From Homalodisca vitripennis (taxonomy: Eukaryota > Arthropoda > Insecta > Hemiptera > Cicadellidae): DNA of 64,000 bases. This document shows, piece after piece, positions 11,117 to 23,330 of the stretch. The translations under genes were made by a program, and so were the position numbers. The notes under the pieces were generated by a model. That model was not told the origin of the DNA. It searched no databases and saw only the letters and a program-made list of their open reading frames with translations. Each line of letters opens with the position of its first letter. Position 1 is the stretch's first letter. Where the stretch lies: assembly GCF_021130785.1 (NCBI RefSeq), contig NC_060207.1, positions 99,181,001 to 99,245,000 on the forward strand, given 5' to 3'.

Positions 11117-13769
11117 TCAAAATTATGATATTTTGTAGTGTTTTAATTCTTAATTAAACCACACGTAATTTTATAAACTCTCAAACTTGATTTTTTAATA
11201 AATATTAGTGTGATAAATACAAAAGTTGTTAAATATTGAGTATAGGTACAATCAGTTTTTAAATCATAATTTAAAATACAATAAATCATAATATTTTAAC
11301 AATTTTTAAGTAACTCTGAAAAACCTAAGTCGTCAAATTTCAAACTTAGCTCAGAACTGAATTACATTGCTATAATATGCAATTTACATAGTAAACACTC
11401 GTGCATTCTGGTACAAGTGTTTAAATATTCTGCCTTCAAAACACATGGAATGACTTCTAACGCCTAAAAATTAATAGGTTTTTGTCTCTGGATAGTACAT
11501 TTGTTATTTGCACGCTTTTGCAGACGACAGTGATCTTAGTTTGTTTCTTCATTTATACATAATATGTACAAGGAAATGTTACAGTAAATTCAATTATTCT
11601 AAAATAGAGGTTTTTGCCATAAAAACGCACTACTCATGTTTAAAATTAGCCCTTATGAAGTTGCATCGGGAGAGCGATTAGGGGAGACTTTTCCACTATA
11701 CGATAATAAAATAAGATTTCTATTTTTGCGTCTGTAACCAGTATTTTTGCGTACGGTGCCAGAGAGTTAGGTAGACAGTTAGGGAGGGACATCTAGATGT
11801 ACGTCTAAAATTAAATATGACAAAATTGTGCTAGGTAATTATTTAATTTTTAAAATATTTTTATGGTTATAAAAAAAGCATTGCATGATATTTCACGTTT
11901 CGTTTCTTAAAACTACAAACATTATACATTCATAAAAAGAAAGCCTTTCTACTTTCCCAAATATGATTGTATAGTATTTAAAAGATTAGTAGATGTATGT
12001 ATTTTGATAGTATCGTAAATGTCAAACGCGACCAGGTATGAATCTATGCATGTCTAAAGTTACTAATAAATATAACTCAAATTTAACGTTGGTAGATTAA
12101 CTAGCAATTGTATTGATAAATATAGCCTTTTGAAATTTGTTACATATTTTATAAACTAAAAAGTAGGTAATAACAGTGATGTAATGTTAAAGAAATTTAA
12201 TAATTACAAAGAAATGTACAGAATGATTGACAACAAAGAATGAATTACAAACAAAAAGTCTTCAGTTTAGTAAACAGATGTCAGTTTAGTTTGGTTATAC
12301 ATGTTATAATACATGTGATTTTACATTTTCAAAGCAGATTTTTGAAGACATCGCGTTTTATTTTTGTTGTTTATTAAAACTATTGTACTTAGTAATTTAG
12401 GTTAAGTAATATTTTTGTTACTAAGACAATATTAGTACCAGACTATTGAGATCGTCTACTTTAAATATATACTATGGCTAACTATGTCTATCATTTCTTG
12501 TTAGAGTACTACCAAAATACATTATTCAGATATACTCAATTAATTTGTTACTTTGAACTTACAATTAATTATTGTAACTGGAGAGGCCACACAACTGAAC
12601 TGCCGGGAATGTCACAAGCCCAGTCTGTTTGTCTTTAAAATTTCAGAGTGTGAGCCTCGGATGGAATTAATTGTTACGAGACCCACCTCATTCTTTCGAT
12701 TCTATTTTCTTAACTAGTTTACTCGTTTTAGAATAGCTAAAGTCAAGAGATTCTTTAAAAATCGACGATATTTATTTTAAACCACTCAATATAACAAGAA
12801 AAAGGAGTCATGTCAGAGATTTTTGAGATAATTTCTTCGTTGGAAGGAAATTGCAAAGACAGAAAGGTAACGAGCATATTTGTGAAATCTAGTACAAACA
12901 TCTATACTACAATTTTGTCATACATGCATTTTGTTTGAATGACTTTTTATAGAGGGTGGAGACAACGCTTTTCTGTATTTTTATATGTATAGGTCAATAA
13001 TAGACAATTTATTTACAGTTTATTATTATTTTAGTTTAAATTGTTTGATAATTCAAATGTTATTCAACACATTTTCCTACTAACTATTATGTATAACTAG
13101 TTTGTTGTAAAATCCCGAAACTGAGTTCTACTGTATTTGTAAGAAAGGTTGCACGCTTTGGAGCACTTCTCCAACCACAAAATGAGAGCCAAGAACATCG
13201 TGTGTTGAAGTGAATTGTGCTTTATCTTTTTGTTGTAAATATAGAGAACAGCTTTTATCTTAGCAAAGGTGAGCTCTCTCCCGTTGTTTGGTCTGAAAAT
13301 TGATTGAGATTTGTAGATTTTTTATACTAACAACCACATACGTTATGGTAAAATCTAGCTAAGATGCGTCTCTTTACGGAAGAATAAAGCAAGGCTTTGC
13401 TCTTTTATGGCGAATGTGGCTAAAAAAACGGCACTTAAGGCACCGGGAATGTTGTAAAGATGAATAACTCCAAATATCATAAGTATTTAAAAAGTAATAT
13501 TTTAAATTGTTGTTAATTATTTGTTTACATATATTGACATCATAACAATTTACTGACATTAATTAGGCCTATCTGTTTTTGTTGTAATATATGATAGATG
13601 TATATTTACATTATACATACCGAGTACTTTTTGAACGATGTTTCAAAAATGTATTTAATATAAGATTATTCACGGAAATACACTTGAAAAATAAAGGAAC
13701 AAGAATATACTTAAAAAAAATAACATTATACAGACCAGTGTAAATAATAATGAAAAAAGGTACGCAGGA
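11117..13769. other. No recognisable feature
   Basis: AT-rich DNA. GC-richer patches at 11660-11800 and 12575-12700 were inspected. The second is open for about 45 codons in one frame, but neither carries an identifiable motif. Confidence 0.35.
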
Positions 13770-13771
13770 AC

Positions 13772-14010
13772 AACAAACAACAATGACATGTTTAGCGCTC
13801 CCGGCTTGTACAAGCGTTTCTTTAAAAGTGGTCATGCTAAATTTCGTGTAGACGGATTTCGTTGAAAGTTGGAATTGTTCTAAAATTGTTAGCGTAATGA
13901 AATGTTTTTAAATTTATATGAAACAGCTGACGCCTATCAAAAGACAAAATGTTTACTGCTCCCGGCTTGTACAAAGTGTATGCTTAAAATTGGTTGTGGT
14001 CACTCGTGCA
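13772..14010 (+). repeat. Direct repeat pair flanking about 150 bp
   Basis: ATGTTTAGCGCTCCCGGCTT at about 13787 and ATGTTTACTGCTCCCGGCTT at about 13948 both continue GTACAA. Each is followed by a T-rich stretch and GTGGTCA. A diverged local duplication or two ends of a small element. Confidence 0.5.
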
Positions 14011-14352
14011 TTAATTCATTTCATAGAAAAAGTACCATTGGAATTATAATCAAATTGTACAAACATTAAGTATCTAGTAAAATTTTTAACAGTACTGCAT
14101 TGCATTTTTTATATTTCAGCAGACGTCATTTTGTTAATATTAAAGACAATAACACAATAGTTTTAAATAATTGTCTCTCATCTATTTAAACCTACGTGCC
14201 AAATTGAGTTTTTTTACATCAACTAGTTTTGGAGATAATATTTTGTAATACAAATTCAAAATGGTGGCTAGCGGCTAAACGGGACATTTTTTTTGAAATG
14301 ATGAGAGTACTACCACTCACAGAAGTTTTTGACAAAATGTTGTGAACACTCT

Positions 14353-14372
14353 GTATATATATAAATATAATG

Positions 14373-14434
<62 letters not shown>

Positions 14435-14468
14435 TATATATATGTATATACGTGTGTGTATGTATATA
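14353..14468. repeat. (TA)n microsatellite
   Basis: Imperfect TA dinucleotide tract of about 115 bp with a TG-rich right end. It directly follows AACACTCTGTATA, which resembles a transposon end. The frame running through it on the minus strand is an artefact of the repeat. Confidence 0.9.
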
Positions 14469-17400
14469 AAGTAGAAAGTGTTATTACTATTAATAGACAT
14501 ACAAATTCATTAATAACCTCTCACGAAATTATCACAGATATTTTAATGGCTCTGGTGGTATGATAATTAACAATCCGCTCTGTCAACAGCCTGCAGCCTA
14601 ATTAGAATTGCTAATAACAATAAACGAGGCTATTCCTGGATCGTTATTATAAAATCATCAAACATTTATTTTATTATGAAATCCCACAATCATCACATGA
14701 ATAGATTCTAAAAATAATATATGACAACACATTTTATTATTTATTTTATGCGGAGTATATAAATGCAGATTTTTTATTACCATTACAATTGTGGTTGTGT
14801 TAAAACATTTACACTGAAAAGATACAATTTTGACTGTAGGGATAACAAAACATTTTATTTTATTATGCTGTTTTCCGGGATTGTTTATCTTTTTAAATTA
14901 TTTTATAGGCCCTACAAGGTAATTATATATACAAGTAAATTTACCTCATAATATGCTGCGTAAATATTGTTCACACACTTTCGATATTATGATTTTTATA
15001 ATGGGAAGTGTTTTATGTTAACTAAAACAGTGTTAACATAAAGTAAGTAAGTGTTTTGTGTCACTCGCAAGATATAGCTTTATAAAAATTTGAATATTAA
15101 AAAAAATATTTCTTATGTAAACTGAACAAGACAGAATTACAAAAGTTATATACGAAATAAAATAAACAGGAGTTTTGTCTAAAAAAGTTGATTGGTTGTA
15201 CAGAGATAACTGTTAAATAAACAATACATTTACATAAATTTTATTCTAGTAATTGTTTTTACAGAAGTGAAATTTTTGTTACTTAGTTATTGTTCGTTGC
15301 AAACTAATATCTGTAAAACTTCTCCCCGTTATGACAATAAATTATAGACTACCCAAAAATTACTTTCAGCAAGAGACAGACTAAGTGTAAGAGTCTGTAA
15401 GGAAACTTTATATTCCCATTGGAACACTCAAAAGTGAACAGATAACCTCATATATCCAACATTTGTCACCTAATATATTTCCCAAGTATAAGCATATAGA
15501 ATACGTTCATTCTTGACAAATATTACAGCCAACTGGGGACAGGTCTCACATATAAATTAGTTGCGGCATGTAAGTTAGTGCAGTATAGATAAATAAAGGT
15601 TATAATGTGATTCTAATCGGCATAGAAAACTTATAATCATCTGAAATCAGACAGATGAGAAGGTTTTGCTCTTGGCTCGATTCCCGGGATCTAGAAGTTA
15701 AAAAGTTCATAGATCAGCTCAGAAATAGAGGGTGATTCAAGAACGTTCTAAAACCTGGCTGATAGAGCCGCTAATCTTTTCCTTCCTTCTATAACTTTAC
15801 CGGGTGGACGACCAATCCAATAATTAAAGAAACTCAATATTCCCGATATATGCATCAATTAATGGTTCAGGAAAATGTTATAAATCGACTTACTTATTAA
15901 GAAAACATAGTTATTATAGCCTATACCTGAATAATTCCTTTCTAAGTTCGAAAATTGAAAAGTAACTTATATATTGCAATGGTTACGTGTCATAGAACCA
16001 GAAATAACACCTATTTCAAAAATTAAATTGCACATTATTTATGGGCCATACATAACAAATTAGTAGTTTTTAAACTATTATCACTCATAAAATTAACTAA
16101 GGTGCTCAAAACCAATATGTTTTGTTAAATTTCCTCAGGTGCCGGCCAATGCAGGTTTATAGAGTCATATAAAAAGTTAGCATCAAGGTTATAAGTCATG
16201 AAAAATTTTTCTTCATTAAACGACAAACGAAAATTAATAACGAATTCTACTTATAAAAATGCCACCTCTAACTTACCTAATCATATCAACTAATTAGTTT
16301 GCTTATTAGTAGTACGTTATCAAATATCACATTTACAAATTACTATTAAGGGGAATGGTAAGAAAGTATCTTAAAAATCGAGGATTCGTATAAAAAATAA
16401 CTGCCTCTCTCCAGAACCAGAGGTTAAGTCAAAAGTACTGTATAATTTAATAGAACTCCTGCATTTTAAGTGCCTAGGTTATAAATTAGACCTATTCAAT
16501 TTACACTGTTCTAATTTAAACCCTGTATTTTAAAAGTTAAAGGAAGTCGTATAAATTTAATGATATGACGTATGGTGGTATATTTTATACGAATATGACG
16601 TATAAAATATTTGAATGGTAAAATGGTCTCAAATGCCGTTCAGTAATAGAATAAATTGTAGAAATTTGGATTCTGAGTGATTTTTTTACGCCGGTGACTC
16701 TTTGACAGACTGTTGTGTGGTCTACCTGTATGTTCAAAACAAATGCAAAGTTTACACACACGATATTGTGGGGTGTGTAAGTTGTAAATAAATAACAGCA
16801 CCCTTAAAGGCTCTTAATAGTCGAGGAAAGACTCATTAGTAGCCTCAAGGGCGTGTTGTAACATTGGAAGGTAGTCAGACTGCACTGGAGAGGTACTTTA
16901 TACTGCTAATGTGGTTTTGACGATGCTCTAGACCTCTTTCTCCCTTTGTGTACGTATAACAGACTTAATATTTGTTTTTAATTATCTCGAGATTCTCAAG
17001 ATTCTTTTTAAATAAAACAATTTAGTAAAATTCATTATCTGGTACTATATTAAATGAATGCCTTGATTGATACAGTATAAGAGTGGATTACTAAAGTACT
17101 AAAAGAAAACATCATCCATATATTTGTTATTCAACCGTTTGTATAAATTTATAATGTCACCAACCACAAGCTTCAATATAAACACTACATTAATTTATAA
17201 TCCGATACTACTCTGAAAATTGATATTCATATAGCTCACTGACAATCAAATACATAAAGACAAAATTTCAACATATATAGAAGATCTAAAGCCCTAGTGG
17301 CAGGTGCTCCACACGTTCTGTGACTTGGTACGTGTTTAATTCCCTCCTACACCACTTCAGAGTTTTGTTGTTCTTAGTATAAAAGATAATACAATCTGTG

Positions 17401-18980
17401 TTAAGGCCAAAAGGAAGACCCACATTGAATAATGATAATTCACCAAGAGGGCCTTAACGAACTCGATACATGTGTGTATAGTTTATTTATAACACAAAAT
17501 GAACAGGCGTTTGGCTTAGGTATGAGAGACACTTGTATGGTAAGTAGAAATAGGTCACTATTTACAACAAAACTGTAACCATAGTATGATGAAACAAGTT
17601 TATGTTTAGAATCAACGTTTCATATATTATAACTATTTGTTATCCACGGCTTTACACACACATTGCTGTTGTTTAGCTGAGATGTCATAGGTACAGCGTA
17701 TTTTTTTATATAGCGTAGCACTTATGTGGTAAGTGATGGCCATTGGAAGATCCCTTATACTTTCCACTTAAATTTTCGTGCAAAATTTTCATTTATACTC
17801 AAACGGCTCAAACGGATAGCTCAAACGGTTTTCAGTAGCACTTAAAATATCTCAGGCGGGGGGAAGTAATTCTAAATTTGGGGCCATGTAACTTTTAAGT
17901 AAAAGTACTTATGAGGTATTATGAAAGAGTCCTATGGTAATTTGAAAACGGAAATAGGCATACTTGAGGAACAATTATTTCATTGTTCATGCCCAATTGG
18001 AACACTATCGTACATAATCGCTATGTACGATGACAAATGTTTAACATGAAGACAATAATCTAACCAATAACATCTTCAATATTAACGATGAAGTTAAATC
18101 CCTAAAAGGAACATTTGCTTGCTAAGCGGGCTATCCGGCTCGTTGTTCTTGTTTCTATCCTTGACTTTCGTATATAGAAAGTTTAAGTATCTAAAAATAT
18201 GATACGGAATCCCTTACTTTCTGATCTATGTTCGCTATTTTATCCTATTTTCTTGGTTCAGTATAGCAATAATATCAATGTTTGTAAACCTAGTCACTGT
18301 TGTATCTGTTGCCCTCATTAGTACAAAAAAGACACGTTCCTACCTCCATGCTTTTTCATCCCCAATAATTTCACTTGATGTCTGTTTGCAATGCTTTGTG
18401 ATTCCATTTGCAATGCAGCAATCGGAGGTTTGCTACGTTCGCTTTTCCCTCAAAATATAGTTACGGAGGGAGTAGCTCATTGAGTTACATTATTGCTCGT
18501 CTCTTTTTTTGTTTTCGTCAGCAACTCTAAATATTTCGTAATTTTTTATCATTAATAAAATTCAATGTTATAGCAATGTCAAATTAATATAAAAACTCAA
18601 TACTAGAAATTTCACATGTCATTGGGTACTCTGAATTTTGATCATTACGAACATCTTAAAACAAAACATAACAAATCGATGTAGCCGCCCCTAGAAAATA
18701 TGCTTACCAGCAAATGACAATTCGTTGTTATTCATATAGATTAAAGTATACAAATATATCGTGGGTTATAGACGTATTGGAAGTATTTGTGATTATTTCA
18801 TTCATTATTTCGTAATAATGTATCTTAAAATAATAATATTCGAATCTAATAACAAAATCCGCGGTATCGGGAATCATCGATACTTTTATACCATTATGTA
18901 TCAAAATATGAATGTAATATTTGTAATATTGGAATCTGTTTAAAACAAACAGCTGATCGTATTTAACAAAATACTATTTA
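14469..18980. other. No recognisable feature
   Basis: About 4.5 kb of AT-rich DNA with only chance frames. A short inverted repeat GTTAAGGCC / GGCCTTAAC sits at 17400-17458. 15650-15700 has a B-box-like GGCTCGATTCCCGG but no tRNA fold. Confidence 0.4.
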
Positions 18981-18984
18981 TTAA

Positions 18985-19200
18985 TTAACATGTGTTTGTT
19001 GCAAAGCAATTCTTATGAACATTTTCGCACATTTACTGACGAATAGAGCGGATCAGCAAGGTCGAATAGAAAAGTTCTTTCTTAGTGCACCTTTAGGACA
19101 CAAGATTCACCTATGTACCAAACGTAATTTATGTATATTTTGTGGTTTCTGCTGGCTATTGATGATTCAGTCGATCAGGCCATCTCCTTTTATTTGTAGA
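18985..19200 (-). mobile_element. Helitron 5' end, minus strand
   Basis: On the minus strand the sequence starts at 19200 with TCTACAAATAAAAGGAGATG after an A, then GGCCTGATCGACTGAATCAT. This is the A|TC start and leader style of insect Helitrons. Inward it shares a block (GTGTTTGTTGCAAAGCA, 18991) with 30720-30770. No 3' CTAG end could be set on the left side. Confidence 0.5.
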
Positions 19201-19204
19201 TATA

Positions 19205-19421
19205 CTAGCAGTTACCCATGGTTTCGCATGCACTTTCGTAGGTTTTGCACCTGTATGAGTACTTCTGATTCGAGTGACTTATATTTCCAACGCTAATGCT
19301 AGTTTTCCTTCTTCCCATGATCAAGAAAATATGTTAAAAAGTGTATATTTATGGTCATAGTAATTTACTCCGATGATATTAATTTTGTTCCATTGCTAAT
19401 TTTGCCTCCTTTCTGATCATG

Positions 19422-19485
<64 letters not shown>

Positions 19486-19850
19486 CATACACAGCTCTAA
19501 GAACCCTATTTTTGGCAACAGACATCTAATTAAGTTCGATAACAGTTTTTAAATATAAACATGTACAGCTAAAATTACCCTACGCGTTTGTTTCTTTATA
19601 CACTGAAAAATATTGTTAATATTTCAAAACATTTAGAATTAGTAGGCCTATATTAGTTAAAGAGAACAATCCAGAGAACTTTCATCTAGCAAAGTTCTTG
19701 CCGACTGCTTCAAAGCACGTCTTAGGAGTCAAATGCTGACCATCTTATGTTTTAGGACATTTTCTAAGGTTTTACCACTACGGGTACATATCTAATCACT
19801 GAAATCTAAAACGGCGTTAAAATATTTTTACTCATTATAAATTTAAACAA
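19205..19850 (-). mobile_element. Non-autonomous Helitron, minus strand
   Basis: On the minus strand it ends GGGTAACTG then CTAG (19208-19205) followed by T, the Helitron 3' signature. The 3' region (GGAAATATAAGTCACTCGAA) matches 52050-52139 and 56340-56426. A TA microsatellite lies inside at 19425-19479, as in the 56.2-kb copy. Further in, 19585-19830 is shared with 50880-51120 (same orientation) and 55600-55850 (reverse). The 5' end is not located. It encodes no Rep/helicase. Confidence 0.6.
19425..19479. repeat. (TA)n microsatellite within Helitron
   Basis: Nearly perfect TA tract. The same relative position in the related copy at 56.26 kb is also a TA tract, so it is a feature of the element, not a chance site. 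Confidence 0.9.
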
Positions 19851-22800
19851 ATTGAGAATAATAAACTATTCTGTTGCACAGTTTACTTTTATTTCAAACA
19901 GTAAAAAATAATTGTTGGAATTGTACATAATCGTTTTTGTAGAATAAATTGGCTATGGGTTTTCCCGCTTAGTCTTAGTGACCTTAATATGACCAAAATG
20001 ATGCTGTTTAATGTACTGAGACAACATGCATACTTAGGACAGCCTATTCATAATGAACACCCATACAAACATGGTGGTATCCTATGAATGTGTTGTCATT
20101 ATGTATCAGTCCAGACAGACGAAACACCAAGTGTACTTAATAAAGGTCACACTACACTTCAGCAGTCGGATTGATCAATTAAAATGATTGTACATGCATA
20201 TTAACTAATAATGAAGGACTGTGCAAGTATCCCAAATTTTATGTTATACAGCACGAACAGAAAGTACACCGTAAGTCTGTAACTATACTTTATGGCAGAG
20301 CTTAAAAGGGTTGGCTTGTTTCCAGAGTTGGTTTCCAGACTCTAGCACGAATCAATATACCGCCTCCGTGTTCCTCTTTATATCTCTCTACATTTCGTAT
20401 TCATCATTAATCATTTGTCACTCTTCTCGGTCAATGTTTATACATAAAACAAAACCGTTTATTAACCAACGGTTTATTAAATACCTTTGTAACAATTTAA
20501 ATTTATTTCCAACTCATGTTCAAATACTTCAACAAAAGTTCCGATGCATGCAGCATATGGTAACTACAATAACGTAAGAATCTAGAACGCTAATATACAT
20601 TACATTTAATGTGATTGGATTCTTCGAAGACAATAATAAGGTTTTGAAAAACATAAAACATTTCGTTGGATTTCATATATAAGGAAAATTTGTATGTATA
20701 CTTACATAATGTGATACACTTTATAAATGTAACATTGAAATTATTTACGGCTTATTATTATTTTAGTTTCACTCGTAAATTGAGCAGAATGGAGACTCGT
20801 ATGTTCAATTGTTTATTGGATGAGTGTTAAAAATGCTTATCACTGAATAGGTTGGCACGGTTATTCTTTTTTGACTGCCGGGGATGCTAATTTTTGTATA
20901 GTGGCCTGTTTTCCTGTCTGTACTCAGAACATCTCAGAACGAAATGAGCTAAAGACTTGCAGGCAACTTCAGTGAAGGCTGTTACGTGAAACGTAGTGTG
21001 GCGTACCCCAAAGGAAAAATAAATACTGAAGGAGGCTAAGAATAAGATTTGTATTCGTAGTTTTACTCGATCTGATATTTATATGTATAGCATATCGATA
21101 TAGCAGTCATACAGTATATGTATATTACGCATTGGCGTATATTCTCAACATTTAATTAAAATTTTATTTTTAGTTTCATATACATATATAACTACAGATT
21201 TTACAAAAAAATATTATTAATAATTTGTCTACAATATTTGTATTATTTATTTAATATTTTAAATTATTTCTTTACAATATTTCCAAATCAAACTAAATTG
21301 TAAAACATTGAATTTTGAAATATCCTAATCAGAAATATAATATTAGATATACTAATATTGCATCATATTATCAATATTATATCTATAAAATTTATTAATA
21401 TAATTAATTTACACTTCTGCCATTTGGAAAAAAATCTAAAATCTAATATTTAACACTTTTAAACATGTTAACAACCAAACACCAACCAACCAAACCAACA
21501 CCCTTAAGTATTGTCTGGATTTAGTGGTTAAATACTCTGCTATAATCGGTACACAAAAACGTAGGGTGCAGTGAAATCAGAGAAAAAGTACGGGATGGAT
21601 ACGGACTTTAAAATTGGTTTTAGTAAATATTGGGTTACGGAATTTGGCTGAGCGTCATTGAAGTATATCATGAAGTAGGCTGGCAAAATTCCTCGTTCTT
21701 TTACCACGGGTTGTAAACATTTTTATTTTCCATAGTTATGTTGGTTGTATACAAGACATTTAAATTAAATAAGTTGTAGACTTTAAATTATGTATGAAAT
21801 CTCGGCGAAGCCTGATAAACGAGACGTACTCTTGCCTTATAATAATTTGTGCACGACAATTTTTAAATTAAATTTTGGTTTTAGAACTAGTTTTCACAAT
21901 TTAAAACTTAATAAATCAGAGATTTTACATTCAAAATCACGTGTGTGATTGAAAAGAGAATATTTGTATAATTACGATATAGTTTTAGATGATGAGTTCG
22001 ATGCAACCGCTTCATTTACACAACTGTTGCAGCCGTGTGGAGGCAACAGCTGTTCCCAACTGCTTGATCAATGAAAAATGAACAGATAATTTAAGGTTAA
22101 ATACTTTATGGCAAAAGAGCTACAAAGCTCTATTTAACTGTTCAGGTGTGTTCAAATGTTTTTATACCTAATACTAGATAATGACTGTCAACTACATAGT
22201 TCTTATACAGCTCAATCGTTTCTTTTCCACGGCTGTTGTAATACATATTATTTTCTGAGTACAAACTTCAATTTTTTCTAGATGAAAAATGCTATTTAAA
22301 CTATAAATAGAAACCATATCAGGCCCCTAATTAAATGTCCAGAACTATCTTGTAATACAAAAGAACACCAAGATATTATATAGGTAAAAAAAAGATAATA
22401 TGACGTTCTCTTTTCCGGCAATATTAATTAACATTTAGTACAGTTTCAAATATTTTAGATACAGTTTTACGTGATGCACTGATAAATGTAAATGTAATGA
22501 ATGAAAATTTCAGTATAATACTTTGTATAATAAGGTGTTACACAAAGTAAACGTATTAAACTGAACCCTTTTACAAAGTACGAGCAAATTCTTCTTGTTT
22601 CTCTGTCACGTGTTTCTACTCTTCAATTTCAATAGCCTCAGCAAAATCCAATTTGTTTGAACCCGATCATTGTATCGTTTAATCACCTTCATTCGTTTGA
22701 TGTGCATTTAATCCATCTTTCAAAGGGATGATCCAAGGTATTAACGGCCTTGAGAGTCAATGCAGATCAAGTTATCCTTAAATATTGGAAATAATGTAAG

Positions 22801-23155
22801 GTTTCGTTGTTAACTTTAAGATTTTATAATTACACCAATTATAAAAAAGTATCTTCTTTATGCTCTTCGTATTGCTGTTCGTAAATATAAATAGATATAA
22901 TATATGTAGACATGCATGTAGGGGGTACACTGGCTACGTTTATAAACATTTGAGTTTGACTTATTGGAAAAGAAGGTCTGTTGATGTAGGTTGTAAGACA
23001 TTTTAGTTATTATTTTAGCTAAAATACTCTATTATTTGACGAACAATTAAGTGATAAATGTAATCTATATTTGGGATATAAACATCAGCGTACATTACTT
23101 TTAGATTATTATTATTCTGGAAATTAAACTAAATCCCTATGACTAAAAGTTTCCA
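19851..23155. other. No recognisable feature
   Basis: AT-rich DNA. 20995-21050 has GTGGCGTACCCC, faintly like the Helitron module end at 50681. The rest shows no coding or repeat signal. Confidence 0.35.
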
Positions 23156-23159
23156 AGAA

Positions 23160-23330
23160 AATAGCTACAATGCTGTTTCAAGATTAAAGAAGCTCAAATG
23201 GAAATGCTGAGTAAGCAGAAATATATTTTTCACGTCCCTAATTATTCATACATCCTAGCACTTCGACAGAATTTAAGGATCGCATCTGAAGTGGACATTT
23301 CTTCCGTACTAATCACAATCTAATACAATT
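23160..23330 (+). repeat. Low-copy repeat B, copy 1 (partly deleted)
   Basis: GCTGTTTCAAGATTAAAGAA, then CACGTCCCTAATTATTC and TCGCATCTGAAGTGGACATT. It matches the copies at 44360, 49020 and 61200 but lacks the conserved middle part (the GTCACAGGAGAACTTCCACT region). A stop and the deletion break the frame that is open in the 44-kb and 61-kb copies. Confidence 0.55.

Noticed and set aside
12575..12710. 45-codon GC-richer open segment (GEATQLNCRECHKPSLF)
   Set aside because: Resembles a zinc-binding peptide only by its two cysteines; no splice signals or second pair of ligands.
14219..14500. 93-codon minus-strand open frame
   Set aside because: Most of it is the translation of the TA/TG microsatellite (alternating Tyr and Ile).
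15650..15700. tRNA-like B box (GGCTCGATTCCCGG)
   Set aside because: No cloverleaf, acceptor stem or A box could be built around it.
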